A DNA stretch of 64,000 nucleotides from SZUA-451 sp034721895 (lineage in GTDB: Bacteria > Campylobacterota > Campylobacteria > Campylobacterales > Sulfurovaceae): the NCBI GenBank assembly GCA_034721895.1, contig JAYEND010000001.1, forward strand, positions 1-64,000, written 5' to 3'. The notes below the pieces were generated by a model, which was not told the origin of the DNA, did no database searches, and was given only the letters and a program-made list of their open reading frames with translations. The position numbers and the translations under genes were made by a program. The stretch's first letter is position 1, and every line of letters begins with the position of its first letter. Below are positions 1-8,436 of this stretch, in pieces.

Positions 1-655
1 TGGAGAACGCCAGACACACCAGTGTCTTGTCATCACTTTGATAGTTGACCAGTTTGCAATGATTGATGGTGTGGGTCATCATTTGGTCATGTGCCAGTAT
101 TGCACCTTTTGGTTTTCCGGTCGTTCCTGATGTGTAAAGGACAGCAGCATCCGTATCGCCCGAAATTTCATCATAAGCCGTTGAGCTTTCTATCAAGTTC
201 TGCAAGTTCTGCAAGTTCAGCGGATTCAGCAGATCCGAAAAAGGCAGGGTATCGGCGAACTCCCCCTCCGAGTCAATAAGATAACAATGTTCGACACTCG
301 GCAACTCAGGCATATTGTCAGCGATCTGGGAAAACAGACTTTTCTGGCTGATCAAAATGGTTGGTTTGCTATGGTCAATGATATAATGGGCTTCATCCTC
401 TTTGAGGCGGTAATTAATAGGGATAACTGTCACACCGATCTTAAAGCAGGCAAAATAGCAGACAATGATCTCTGGAGAATTATACAGATAAAATGCCAGT
501 CGATCCCCTTTTTTCAGATCAATATCCAAAAGAGAGTTTGCCATCCGGTCCGTTAAATGAAGAAGTTCCTGGTAGGAGTACTCTCTGTTGTCATAAACTG
601 CTGCGATGTTGTCAGGGTGCCGTTCACTCGCATCTTTTAATATTTGATATAACAT
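1..655 (-). CDS. AMP-forming acyl-CoA synthetase, N-terminal part (cut by window edge)
   Basis: About 218 codons of an ANL-superfamily acyl-CoA/acid ligase that activates a carboxylic acid as an acyl-adenylate before transfer to CoA. The start reads MLYQILKDASERHP at 655, and the protein continues leftward out of the window. The diagnostic P-loop-like motif YTSGTTGKPKGA is visible around residue 180, and the family-typical GDRLAFYLYNSPE region lies around residue 50. Just before the motif, three 9-bp units (about 195-222) encode the repeated LQNLQNL in a variable linker. The adenylation core and lid domain lie outside the window, so substrate (fatty, aromatic or short acid) cannot be judged. 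The peptidase-like gene downstream on the right lies on the same strand 11 bp away, so it may be cotranscribed. Confidence 0.88.
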   Translation of the reverse strand, partial: MLYQILKDASERHPDNIAAVYDNREYSYQELLHLTDRMANSLLDIDLKKGDRLAFYLYNSPEIIVCYFACFKIGVTVIPINYRLKEDEAHYIIDHSKPTILISQKSLFSQIADNMPELPSVEHCYLIDSEGEFADTLPFSDLLNPLNLQNLQNLIESSTAYDEISGDTDAAVLYTSGTTGKPKGAILAHDQMMTHTINHCKLVNYQSDDKTLVCLAFS

Positions 656-666
656 GACTTACCTTT

Positions 667-1185
667 TCATTGTTCAAATGACATCACAGATAACCGTTCT
701 ATGATCGATACAAAATCTGCCACAAGAAAGCTCTTGTTCTCTTCTGTAATGATCGGAACATGAACAAAAATAGAGTGACACTTCTCCTCTTGCGAAGAGA
801 GGTGCTCGAGCATCTTGTAATAGAGTGTGTTGCAAACGAATCGGCCGGCATCATGACTGACCTCCGTCATCGGCAGATCAGCAGTCAATGTGTCCAAGTC
901 CACACTGGTTTGAAGGATCTGTTCGTCAAGAACGGCTCTGGATTCTATATTAAGTTTTGCACGCTCTTCCGCCATACCGCAGCAGATCAACACTTTGGGT
1001 CGAAACTCATTAAACCGCTCAAGAACATGTTGGGGAGCCAACTCAAAATCCACAGGAAGTTTTCTAAGAAAATTGAACGCTCCGGGTTCTCTTTTACTGA
1101 GCAGATGCAGCAGATCATCTGACGAGTTGGTGATGTGATGCGATTTCCATGTCGAAAAAGAGGTGATTAAAATAGGATTATGCAT
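667..1185 (-). CDS. Peptidase C15 (pyroglutamyl-peptidase I-like) protein
   Basis: A 172-residue protein resembling pyrrolidone carboxyl peptidases, which remove N-terminal pyroglutamate from peptides. The family's catalytic Cys region is seen as SHDAGRFVCNTLYYKML (about residues 110-126) and the His as FVHVP (about 140-144). The Glu-containing stretch is less well kept: IESRAVLDE follows the GMAEERAKL segment. The protein is shorter than typical Pcp (about 200-215 residues), mainly at the N-terminal region and between motifs. The start is ATG at 1185, preceded by AGGAGG at good spacing. It lies directly upstream of the acyl-CoA synthetase on the same strand. Substrate specificity is inferred only from the family. 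Confidence 0.7.
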   Translation of the reverse strand: MHNPILITSFSTWKSHHITNSSDDLLHLLSKREPGAFNFLRKLPVDFELAPQHVLERFNEFRPKVLICCGMAEERAKLNIESRAVLDEQILQTSVDLDTLTADLPMTEVSHDAGRFVCNTLYYKMLEHLSSQEEKCHSIFVHVPIITEENKSFLVADFVSIIERLSVMSFEQ

Positions 1186-1274
1186 ATAGTTTTACCTCCT
1201 TATCACCACACTACCCAAATAGAGTAAACTTTAGGAGTTTGGAATTATTACGCCACCAGCTGAATAGTAGAGCT

Positions 1275-1730
1275 TTATTTCCCGGCTCGTGAATGATAAA
1301 TCATAAAATCATCACACGACAGTCTGTCGCCGGACATCAAGCCTATCGTCAAAAAATCTCCGTAATACAGTTGGATATTGCACTCTGACAAGCCCTTCTT
1401 GACAACGAGATCACCAATTTTTGTTTTGTTCGTACTTAGTGATTTATCATAGACTAAATGCATGGTTTTAATGTATTGAAGTGAATCGTCACAAGAGACA
1501 TTGTTATCATTTTTTGATTTGGATTCCAAGTACTGTATACTATATTTCCCTATCTTGAAAATACAATTCTCTTTTTTGTCCGCTTTAGGCTTTTGCTTAA
1601 CGGTTTCTTCCTGTGGGCAGGGAACGATATAGCTCATGCTGCCTTTCCGCTCATAACATTTCCCGTCATCCATAGTGACGATATCGGCATATGCCGATAT
1701 ATTTATCAGGCAAAATATAATAAATCTCAT
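1275..1730 (-). CDS. Hypothetical secreted cysteine-containing protein
   Basis: About 151 residues from the ATG at 1730, chosen over a GTG at 1757 because AGGA sits 8 nt upstream. The N-terminus MRFIIFCLINISAYADI looks like a Sec signal peptide cleaved after AYA. The mature part has a CYERKG segment, a lysine-rich linker (KQKPKADKKENC) and four further cysteines (ENC, VSC, SEC, LSC). Disulfide bonding in the periplasm is plausible. I recognise no family. It lies between the C15-like peptidase and the five-repeat secreted protein, on the same strand as both. Confidence 0.6.
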   Translation of the reverse strand: MRFIIFCLINISAYADIVTMDDGKCYERKGSMSYIVPCPQEETVKQKPKADKKENCIFKIGKYSIQYLESKSKNDNNVSCDDSLQYIKTMHLVYDKSLSTNKTKIGDLVVKKGLSECNIQLYYGDFLTIGLMSGDRLSCDDFMIYHSRAGK

Positions 1731-1798
1731 TAAAAAATTCCTAAAACCGGTTATCACTAGCTTACTGTTCCACTCTTTAAATACCTAATGCAATAACT

Positions 1799-2599
1799 CT
1801 AATCATTCCATCCACTGGCGAGACCAACCACATCGAAGCCCTCTTTCCAGTACTTTTTGATATTTACACGAAAGCGATCCCATCCATAAAGACTGCTGTA
1901 TGCTTCTTCACTCCATCCTGTCCCCTTGACAAAAAGTGCAAACCATCGCCCCTCTCCATAGTCAAGCTTAATCAAATGATAGCCCTCATCCCATCGGTTA
2001 CGGATCACTTTTCTCATACCGCTCCAATCATCCAGACTGACATAGCTCTGATCTGCAAATCCGGTATTTTTGGCAAAAAGACCAACCCATTGACCACCAC
2101 CGGCCTCAACTTCAGTCAGGGAATATCCACTGTCCCAGTATCCTTTGATCGTTTTGCGGAAATCTTCCCATGAACGATTGACAGTAAGTACCTGGTCTGT
2201 AAATCCGGCTCCCTTGGCAAGGATCCCCACCCATTCACCATCACCATACTCTACATCGATTAACGAAAAGCCTTCACTTTTTTTCTGTTCGATGCCTTTT
2301 TGAAACTTTTTCCAGTTGTCATCATGCAGATAAGCCTGAGCTGTATATCCTGTACCCTTGGCAAAAATACCCATCCACGTACGACGCCCCTGCACCAGAT
2401 CAACCAGATAAAAGCCCTTTCTCCATTCTGATTCTATGGCATCGCCCATATCACTTATATTCTCCCTGCTAACCATTGACTGTGCTGTCATCTTGGTCCC
2501 TTTGGCATAGAGACCGACCCAGATATGTTCTGCATACGAAAGAGAAGTGAACAGCACTGCTCCGGATACCACAATCACCATCTTTTGAAACCATTTCAT
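1799..2599 (-). CDS. Secreted protein made of five W-G-AKGTG repeats (DUF7477-like)
   Basis: About 266 residues from ATG 2599, which has TAAGGAG 5 nt upstream; an earlier start at 2629 lacks this. MKWFQKMVIVVSGAVLFTSLSYA is a clear signal peptide. The mature protein is almost entirely five repeats of about 48 residues. Each opens with W-V/M-G-x-[FLY]-A/V-K-G/N-T/A-G-x-x-x-Q and closes with W-x-x-[GS]-[FY]-x-[LV]. The WVGLFAKNTGFADQSY form recalls the DUF7477 repeats found C-terminal to plant MLK kinases and in scattered bacteria, where function is unknown. A beta-rich or propeller-like extracytoplasmic fold is inferred. No catalytic residues are recognisable. Confidence 0.75.
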   Translation of the reverse strand: MKWFQKMVIVVSGAVLFTSLSYAEHIWVGLYAKGTKMTAQSMVSRENISDMGDAIESEWRKGFYLVDLVQGRRTWMGIFAKGTGYTAQAYLHDDNWKKFQKGIEQKKSEGFSLIDVEYGDGEWVGILAKGAGFTDQVLTVNRSWEDFRKTIKGYWDSGYSLTEVEAGGGQWVGLFAKNTGFADQSYVSLDDWSGMRKVIRNRWDEGYHLIKLDYGEGRWFALFVKGTGWSEEAYSSLYGWDRFRVNIKKYWKEGFDVVGLASGWND

Positions 2600-2694
2600 T
2601 CCACACTCCTTATTATTGTGTCTATACAATATGGATACCTCTAAAAACCCTGGATGTCCATAAATTTATATTTTCAAATAGTATATCATAATTT

Positions 2695-3405
2695 CTAATA
2701 AACATAGGGTATTGCCTCCACGAACAAGACTTCAAACTCCAGATAATCAAGAGGATATTCATCCAGCAACTGTTTCGTCTGCCTATAACCAAGGTGGCGC
2801 TCTCCCCCGCTGGTTCCACTCTCTTTGATATACCGCAGCATCTCATAGACTGTATCAAAATGAAGTTTGTAACGAACTGTTTCAAACTCTGCGTCAAAAT
2901 ACCCTCTGAGTTTCTCTTTGAGAAAATCCTCGTCGAATATCGGGGAGGTGATACCTGCATGAGTATGAAGTGTTCGAAATGTCCCTGCGGTAAAAATAGC
3001 AAAGCAGCTTCTTTTTGACAGCGGGCAGAGTGCCTGCAGGGTCACATCCAAATCACTGCTCCACTGCAATGCCGAAGCTGATAGTAGCAGATCATAGTGG
3101 GAGAAAGGCAGCGCATCAAAGGTCTCCGGCTGATTGAAGTCGCCCCTGATCCGTGCTATTTTTGGCGTATCAGGATGGAGTGCGAGCATCTCGGAGGAGA
3201 TATCCATGGCTGTCAAATGCCCAAAAGCCACTCCCTGACCATTCAGGTTTCGGTAGACTTCTCCTCTCCCGCAACCCAGATCAAAAATCCTCTCATAGTA
3301 CTTTCCCGGCAACATCGCGACAAGTTTTTTCGCCACCTCTGCCTGAATAATATTATGCCTGTTGTAAGCCTTGGCAAACCGGGAAAACTCTTTGGCAACT
3401 TTCAT
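2695..3405 (-). CDS. bioC: Malonyl-ACP O-methyltransferase BioC-like
   Basis: A 236-residue class I SAM-dependent methyltransferase. BioC methylates malonyl-ACP so that fatty acid synthesis can build the pimeloyl moiety of biotin. The N-terminal FSRFAKAYNRHNIIQ matches the BioC entry helix, motif I is IFDLGCGRGEVY (about 40-51), and the C-terminal EMLRYIKESGTSGG and FEVLFVEAIPYV match BioC. ATG 3405 was chosen because AAGAGAGAA precedes it; a TTG at 3441 is the only earlier option. It is divergent from secG, with paired -10 elements in the gap. No other bio genes are in view. Confidence 0.72.
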   Translation of the reverse strand: MKVAKEFSRFAKAYNRHNIIQAEVAKKLVAMLPGKYYERIFDLGCGRGEVYRNLNGQGVAFGHLTAMDISSEMLALHPDTPKIARIRGDFNQPETFDALPFSHYDLLLSASALQWSSDLDVTLQALCPLSKRSCFAIFTAGTFRTLHTHAGITSPIFDEDFLKEKLRGYFDAEFETVRYKLHFDTVYEMLRYIKESGTSGGERHLGYRQTKQLLDEYPLDYLEFEVLFVEAIPYVY

Positions 3406-3469
3406 TATTTCTCTCTTTTTCACTGACAAAACTCCCGACAAAATACCATTTAACTGAGTTTCATTTTTT

Positions 3470-3500
3470 TTTGGGTATAATCCCCAAAATTATACCCAAA
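3470..3500. promoter_or_regulatory. Bidirectional promoter with mirrored -10 elements
   Basis: Two perfect 12-bp inverted arms, TTTGGGTATAAT at 3470-3481 and its complement at 3489-3500, are separated by 7 bp. Each arm supplies a TATAAT on one strand, so the site can drive secG to the right and the bioC-like gene to the left. The same TTTGGGTATAAT string occurs at the rpmI promoter. Overlapping, oppositely facing -10 boxes imply that the two polymerases compete. Confidence 0.65.
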
Positions 3501-3542
3501 TTAGGTTTGAAGCGGATAGCGCCTGGTTTGAAAGAGGAATCT

Positions 3543-3956
3543 ATGACATCAACACTATTAATCGTACAGATTGTCTTGGCACTGGCGATTACCATCGCTG
3601 TATTGCTCCAGAAAAGTTCAAGTATCGGACTGGGTGCCTACAGCGGAAGCAATGAATCAATGTTCGGAGCAAAAGGTCCGATGGGCTTCCTGGCCAAAGT
3701 GACATTTACCCTGGCACTGCTTTTTGTACTCAACACCTTGGTACTGGGCTATCTCTATACATCAGAGAATAACAAATCTGTTGTAGATACCATCACATCA
3801 GCTGTGCCCGTTTCGCCGGAAGCGGCAAAAGTACCTGCACCAACTGCGCCAGCCGCACCATCAGCACCGGCTACAGGTGCAGAGTCAACGATTCCTGCTC
3901 CTCCACAAGTAGATAGCCCGCAAAGCGAAGAGGCGCCAAAACCGGCTACACATTAA
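3543..3956 (+). CDS. secG: Preprotein translocase subunit SecG
   Basis: A 137-residue inner-membrane protein of the SecYEG translocon. Start ATG 3543 (MTSTLLIVQIVLA) follows GAAAGAGG; the longer upstream frame is untranslated leader. Two membrane helices are visible (about residues 4-22 and 55-75), with the SecG loop QKSSSIGLGAYSGSNESMFG between them. The C-terminus is an Ala/Pro-rich tail of about 50 residues, longer than in E. coli SecG but common in Campylobacterota. It precedes frr and pyrE on the same strand. Confidence 0.93.
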   Translation: MTSTLLIVQIVLALAITIAVLLQKSSSIGLGAYSGSNESMFGAKGPMGFLAKVTFTLALLFVLNTLVLGYLYTSENNKSVVDTITSAVPVSPEAAKVPAPTAPAAPSAPATGAESTIPAPPQVDSPQSEEAPKPATH

Positions 3957-4116
3957 CAAAATGGGATGCCCAAAAGGGGCTTCCTATCAAAATCTCCACA
4001 CTTGCTCTAAATAATCTGCTTACTGCTTATTCCCCCTGCTTAGCGCTGTTCCGATTGACCACTTTTAGGAAAAAAAGGGTAAAATTGCCTCAAAGAAACT
4101 TCAGGAGAAAAATACC

Positions 4117-4674
4117 ATGCTAAATGAAATTTATGATCATACAGAAGAGCATATGCAAAAGAGTATCGATGCAATGAAGCGCGATTTTGCTACACTCAGA
4201 ACAGGAAAAGTCACCACCACGATCGTGGACAATATCAAAGTAGATTATTACGGTACACCGACCGCACTTAATCAGGTGGGGAATGTCATTGCGACTGATG
4301 CGACAACGATCTCAATTACCCCATGGGAAAAATCATTGCTTGGCGACATAGAGAAAGCGATCCAGGAAGCCAATATCGGTGTCAATCCGAATAATGACGG
4401 TGACTTCATCAAGCTCTTCTTCCCTCCAATGACCAGTGAGCAGAGACAGGAGATCGTCAAGCAGGCCAAAGCAATGAGCGAAAAAGCCAAAATTGCGATC
4501 CGGAATATCAGAAAAGACAGCAATGACAAAGTCAAAAAACTGGAAAAAGAGAAAGAGATCAGCGAAGACGAGATGAAAAAAGGCCTTGACCATGTACAGA
4601 AAAGTACCGATGAGCATATCGCCAAAATCGATGAGATACTTAAAACCAAAGAAGCAGATATCCTGAAAGTATAA
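4117..4674 (+). CDS. frr: Ribosome recycling factor
   Basis: A 185-residue protein of standard length that, with EF-G, splits the post-termination ribosome. Family hallmarks are visible: the N-terminal helix TEEHMQKSIDAMKRDFATLRTGKV, the PTALNQVGNV beta domain, and the C-terminal coiled arm (IRNIRKDSNDKVKKLEKEKE). Start ATG 4117 is preceded by AGGAGA; GGGTAAAATTG about 35 bp upstream is a likely -10. Its TAA stop shares its last base with the ATG of pyrE, so translation is probably coupled. Confidence 0.96.
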   Translation: MLNEIYDHTEEHMQKSIDAMKRDFATLRTGKVTTTIVDNIKVDYYGTPTALNQVGNVIATDATTISITPWEKSLLGDIEKAIQEANIGVNPNNDGDFIKLFFPPMTSEQRQEIVKQAKAMSEKAKIAIRNIRKDSNDKVKKLEKEKEISEDEMKKGLDHVQKSTDEHIAKIDEILKTKEADILKV

Positions 4675-5282
4675 TGATGAATGTAGAGCAGATTTATAAA
4701 GACTCCGGTGCACTTCTGGAGGGGCATTTTATCCTCAGCAGCGGAAACCACTCCAATAGATACCTCCAGAGTGCCAAGGTACTTGAGGACCCCAAACGCG
4801 CAGAGCTTCTGGCAACAGAACTCGCCAGGATGATCGCAAAGAGCGATATTGAGGTCGATACGGTTTGCGCCCCTGCCCTGGGCGGTGTGTTGGCCGGTTA
4901 CGAATTGGCCAGAGCTCTCGGCATCAGAAGCATTTTTGTAGAACGTAAAGAGGGCAAAATGGAACTGCGACGGGGATTTGAAGTTTCCGAAGGTGAAAAA
5001 ATCCTCATCTGTGAAGATATTATCACTACAGGCGGATCAGCCATGGAAGCAGCAGCGATTATCGAGGAACTCGGCGCTGAGGTTGTCGCCTTTGCTGCAC
5101 TTGCCAATCGTGGATTCTGCCAGAGAGAGGGAAATAAAACCCAGGCGAAACCTGAGTGCAAACTTCCACAGGAAGTACCCTTTTTCGCCCTGGATGATTT
5201 TGAATTTGCTATGTATTCACCTGACACCTGTCCGCTCTGCGCGGGGGGGAGTCAAGCGATCAAGCCAGGCAGCAGAAGATAA
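4674..5282 (+). CDS. pyrE: Orotate phosphoribosyltransferase
   Basis: A 202-residue enzyme converting orotate and PRPP to OMP in pyrimidine synthesis. The PRPP-binding loop ILICEDIITTGGSAMEAAA lies around residues 108-126, and the flexible loop VERKEGKMELRRGF around 85-98. Several cysteines cluster near the C-terminus (CPLCAGG). The start overlaps the frr stop (TAATG); a second ATG follows immediately and may be used instead. The gene ends 6 bp from the convergent ATPase gene. Confidence 0.94.
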   Translation: MMNVEQIYKDSGALLEGHFILSSGNHSNRYLQSAKVLEDPKRAELLATELARMIAKSDIEVDTVCAPALGGVLAGYELARALGIRSIFVERKEGKMELRRGFEVSEGEKILICEDIITTGGSAMEAAAIIEELGAEVVAFAALANRGFCQREGNKTQAKPECKLPQEVPFFALDDFEFAMYSPDTCPLCAGGSQAIKPGSRR

Positions 5283-5288
5283 AGGCTC

Positions 5289-7646
5289 TTATCCTGCTCT
5301 CCATACCAACGCGACCTGGCCGATATCGATATCGATTTTTCTAGGCTTGATTGCGAAAGTTTCAATCACGCACTGATCAATATCAAAGGCTTCCTCAAAC
5401 GCATCTATTTTATCCTCCAGTTCATACCCCAACTCATCGATCTTTCGCTGTACCTCCTGCACCCGCTGTTCTGCTCTGCTGACATCACCTTGCTCCTTAA
5501 GGATACGTGAACCCTTGGTGAGTGTTGAGCCTATTTTGGATGTGCTGCTGCGCCCGAACAGGGCTCCAAGGACCGCGATCCCTGCCGAGATCACTGTATC
5601 GGTTGTCTTGCTGGCTACATCAGATTCCTCTTTGGACAGCCTCACTTTGGCCCGCTGAATACGATCCAGAAGAACACGCTCTTTCTTCTCGTAGCGCTCT
5701 TTGAGTGTATCGATCTCTTCTTCTTTCTCCTCGTTAAGCCTGTCTTGAAGCCGTACTTTAAAATCACCCAGGCTTTCATAGGGTTTTGATTCCATTTTTG
5801 GAGATTTGACTCTATAGAGTTCCAGTTTTTTCTCCCGATAGAGTATCTCTTCCAGCGCCCGTTTTGCCTGTTTCAACCCTTTGTCTCTGTGGATAAAATC
5901 CGGAAGCCGCCCAAGCTTGACATTGTCAGCCGGCTGCGTAGGAAAGCGGCTGAAATCACTCTCATCGCTCTCTGCCTTTTCCCATGCCGGAAACGTGTCT
6001 GACGGCTTTATGGTAAGAGTGAGCCTCTCCTCCTCTTTTTCATCGATATCTCTGCTTTGATTAAAGAATCCGACACTTGCTTCTGCCCCCAGGGTCGGCA
6101 GGTATCGATTCCGGCCGTTTGTATCTATCTCATAGTATTGGGGGATTGAACTGTCAAGCATGTTATAGCTTTCATAACTCTCCGGATCTTCTTCAGGCAC
6201 TCTCTCTTCCTGCGGAGATATCTCTTTTTTCTCCATATCTCCCTTCTGATCTTTCATCAACTCGGATATTTCCCGTTTCTTCAGTGGTCCTTTGAGATAA
6301 CTCATTACCCAACGTGTCGTAAAAAGGCGAATGTCTTCCAAATGGGCGCTTTTGAGGAAAAAGGTACGCTTCTGCAGATTGGCTAAAAGATTTTTGATTT
6401 CACCTCTGTCGAAACTCGATCCGACTTTCCCGCCAAGCCCATCGATCACCCGTTCGATATCCTGTGTGGTCTGGAGCCGGCCGATAAACCAGGTCCCGAT
6501 ATTCGATAAACCCTTATAATCCAGATCAACAGGATTTTGGGTGCTCAAAATGACACCTACGCCATAAGCTCTTGCCTGTTTGAGAAGCAGCAGCATCGGC
6601 TCTTTGCTCGGAGGATTTTTTGTCGGCGGGAAAAAGCCGAAGATCTCATCCATATAGAGCAGCGTCTTGAGTGCTGACGTTCCGCTCTGTTGGCGCATCC
6701 AGGCGATATATTTATTCAGCAGCAGTGTGACAAAAAACATGCGTTCATCATCATTCAGATGAGCGATCGAAAAGATAGCGATCTTCGCCTTCCCCTCTTC
6801 ATCATAGAGAAGCCGCTGGATATCGAGATTTTCTCCCTGTAACCAAGTACTGAAGCCGGGTGAAGCAATAACCGCATTGAATTTGCTGGCAAATTTGAAA
6901 CGGTCATCCTGAGGATAGTAGCTGTTCAGCGGCAAGATACCCAATTTTTTAAATGGCGGGTTGATGATACTGCCAATCAACTCTTCGATCGTGACATTCT
7001 TTCCTTCTGTCCAGTTGCTTATAATAATCCGGGCAAGCAAAATATACTCTTTGGAATCAATGGGGTCTGCTTCAATGCCTATCAGGGAAAGCAGGCTCGA
7101 GACAGTTGATTTCAAAAAAGAAGCAAGGGTATCACTCTCATCCATGATCTCGGCAGGAGGAGCTTCCAGAGAAGCCATAATATTGATGCTCAGCCCCGCA
7201 CTGCTTCCCGGCGTATAGATAGTCTTTTTGACTTTGGCAAACTTTTCGACTCGGGCAGCATCTTGTCCCCAGCTCTCCAATCCCTCTTGCCATGTTGCTG
7301 CTATCTTTTCCGCATAACTTTCAGGCTCTTCTCCTTTGGCATTTGCTTCATCCCTGACCCAGGGCTCAAAATGGTCTGAAGAAAAGGTCGGATCAGTCAG
7401 GCAGAGATCTCCCATATCCCCTTTGGGGTCGATCACGATCGAAGGAATATTGTCTATTGCCGCTTCTTCGATGATCCCGATCCCCAGACCGGTTTTGCCG
7501 CTTCCTGTCATGCCGATAATAGCAGCATGCGTGGTGAAGTTTTTGTTTTTCATCAGTGTCAACACATCTGTCGGTGCCATCGTCTCCTTGTCAACATCTT
7601 TTCCCAGATAGAAGAGACCCAGTTTTTCATAGACTGCTTTACTCAT
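5289..7646 (-). CDS. HerA/VirB4-like P-loop ATPase (DUF87-type)
   Basis: A 785-residue protein. Walker A is GMTGSGKTGLG (about residues 46-56), Walker B is LLYMDEIFGFFPPT (about 330-343), and the sensor-like STQNPVDLDYKGLSNIGTW follows. After an RQT-like middle region comes a long charged coiled-coil segment (about 590-760) rich in Lys/Glu, interrupted by a Gly/Ala stretch (TVISAGIAVLGALFG) that could insert in a membrane. Such ATPases translocate DNA or extrude proteins; the substrate here is unknown and no nuclease partner (NurA) is adjacent. Start ATG 7646 was chosen over TTG 7667 because AAGGGG precedes it. Confidence 0.8.
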   Translation of the reverse strand: MSKAVYEKLGLFYLGKDVDKETMAPTDVLTLMKNKNFTTHAAIIGMTGSGKTGLGIGIIEEAAIDNIPSIVIDPKGDMGDLCLTDPTFSSDHFEPWVRDEANAKGEEPESYAEKIAATWQEGLESWGQDAARVEKFAKVKKTIYTPGSSAGLSINIMASLEAPPAEIMDESDTLASFLKSTVSSLLSLIGIEADPIDSKEYILLARIIISNWTEGKNVTIEELIGSIINPPFKKLGILPLNSYYPQDDRFKFASKFNAVIASPGFSTWLQGENLDIQRLLYDEEGKAKIAIFSIAHLNDDERMFFVTLLLNKYIAWMRQQSGTSALKTLLYMDEIFGFFPPTKNPPSKEPMLLLLKQARAYGVGVILSTQNPVDLDYKGLSNIGTWFIGRLQTTQDIERVIDGLGGKVGSSFDRGEIKNLLANLQKRTFFLKSAHLEDIRLFTTRWVMSYLKGPLKKREISELMKDQKGDMEKKEISPQEERVPEEDPESYESYNMLDSSIPQYYEIDTNGRNRYLPTLGAEASVGFFNQSRDIDEKEEERLTLTIKPSDTFPAWEKAESDESDFSRFPTQPADNVKLGRLPDFIHRDKGLKQAKRALEEILYREKKLELYRVKSPKMESKPYESLGDFKVRLQDRLNEEKEEEIDTLKERYEKKERVLLDRIQRAKVRLSKEESDVASKTTDTVISAGIAVLGALFGRSSTSKIGSTLTKGSRILKEQGDVSRAEQRVQEVQRKIDELGYELEDKIDAFEEAFDIDQCVIETFAIKPRKIDIDIGQVALVWRAG

Positions 7647-7726
7647 GATGTACCCCTTGTTATTCAATTCTTATTATTCTAGCAGAGAATATCAGGAAAT
7701 AGGTTTAGTACAATTGTTTTTGGTTA

Positions 7727-7738
7727 TTAGAGGTGCCC
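7727..7738 (+). promoter_or_regulatory. Copy of recurrent TTAGAGGTGCCC motif
   Basis: A 12-bp match to a motif repeated in at least seven gaps of this window. It lies between the HerA-like ATPase start and the end of the T2SS minus arm. Here no -10 box lies 17 bp downstream, so promoter activity is doubtful for this copy. Confidence 0.35.
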
Positions 7739-7749
7739 ATAATACTCTT

Positions 7750-8436
7750 CTAAAATTGAGATAAGTTGGAAGCCTCCCCTGGAGGAGCACTCTCCTCTCC
7801 GGGAACATTATTTGCCGGTTTTTGGCCAGGCGGAGTGCCTGGCTTTGTTTTATCAGGTAATTTATTTTTCTTAGGCTTTTTTTTCTTCTTCTTGACCTTT
7901 TTGACCTTCTTCTTTTTTGGTATCTCCGGTACACCATGCACCATAAAACTGATAGACTCTTTGCCTTTTTGGCGCAGCAGAACCAACACCTGCCCCTTTT
8001 GCCTGTAGACACGGAAAACATCGATATTTTTCATCACCTCGTCGACAGCCACTCTATCATCACTGTTCAAAGGCAGGCGGTAACCGTTTCCTTCGCTTCT
8101 GATGAGGATATTCTCCTTTTTGGCAATTACCCAGCAGACTTTTGCTGTAGAGAGATCGTAAAGTGAATTGACCGTATTTTCTATACAGAGACGGGAAAAT
8201 TCATCTCCTTTGATCGTAAGATTTCCATCAGAACCAAGGATATCCAGAAAAAGTGTCTCCGTACCTTTTTTTTCAGACTTGGCTTTCTCCAGATAGGTAA
8301 AAAGCTGAATATTGGAATTGCGCAGCATTTCGACACTCTTGTAGAGTGCCAGCAGCACGAGAGAGAGTAAAGCGATCGAGATCAGGACTTCGATCAGAGT
8401 AAAGGCACTTCGCTTCGGCATAAGGAGTCTATCCAT
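7750..8436 (-). CDS. Type II secretion minor pseudopilin with lysine-rich tail (GspJ/I-like)
   Basis: A 228-residue protein. The prepilin motif KRSAFTLIEVLISIALLSLVLLALY (about residues 8-33) has the +5 Glu and a single hydrophobic helix, so a prepilin peptidase should cleave before Phe. A globular domain follows to about residue 165. The remainder is unusual: roughly 25 residues dominated by lysine (KKKKVKKVKKKKKKPKKN), then a Pro/Gly/Ser-rich end. Its ATG at 8436 overlaps the end of gspE by 8 bp; a second ATG at 8421 is possible. It is the last gene of the minus T2SS arm. Assignment to J rather than I rests on position and length only. Confidence 0.78.
   Translation of the reverse strand: MDRLLMPKRSAFTLIEVLISIALLSLVLLALYKSVEMLRNSNIQLFTYLEKAKSEKKGTETLFLDILGSDGNLTIKGDEFSRLCIENTVNSLYDLSTAKVCWVIAKKENILIRSEGNGYRLPLNSDDRVAVDEVMKNIDVFRVYRQKGQVLVLLRQKGKESISFMVHGVPEIPKKKKVKKVKKKKKKPKKNKLPDKTKPGTPPGQKPANNVPGEESAPPGEASNLSQF

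Noticed and set aside
195..222. Three 9-bp tandem units in the acyl-CoA synthetase gene
   Set aside because: They keep the reading frame and encode a short LQN repeat in a variable linker; too short to be more than local slippage.
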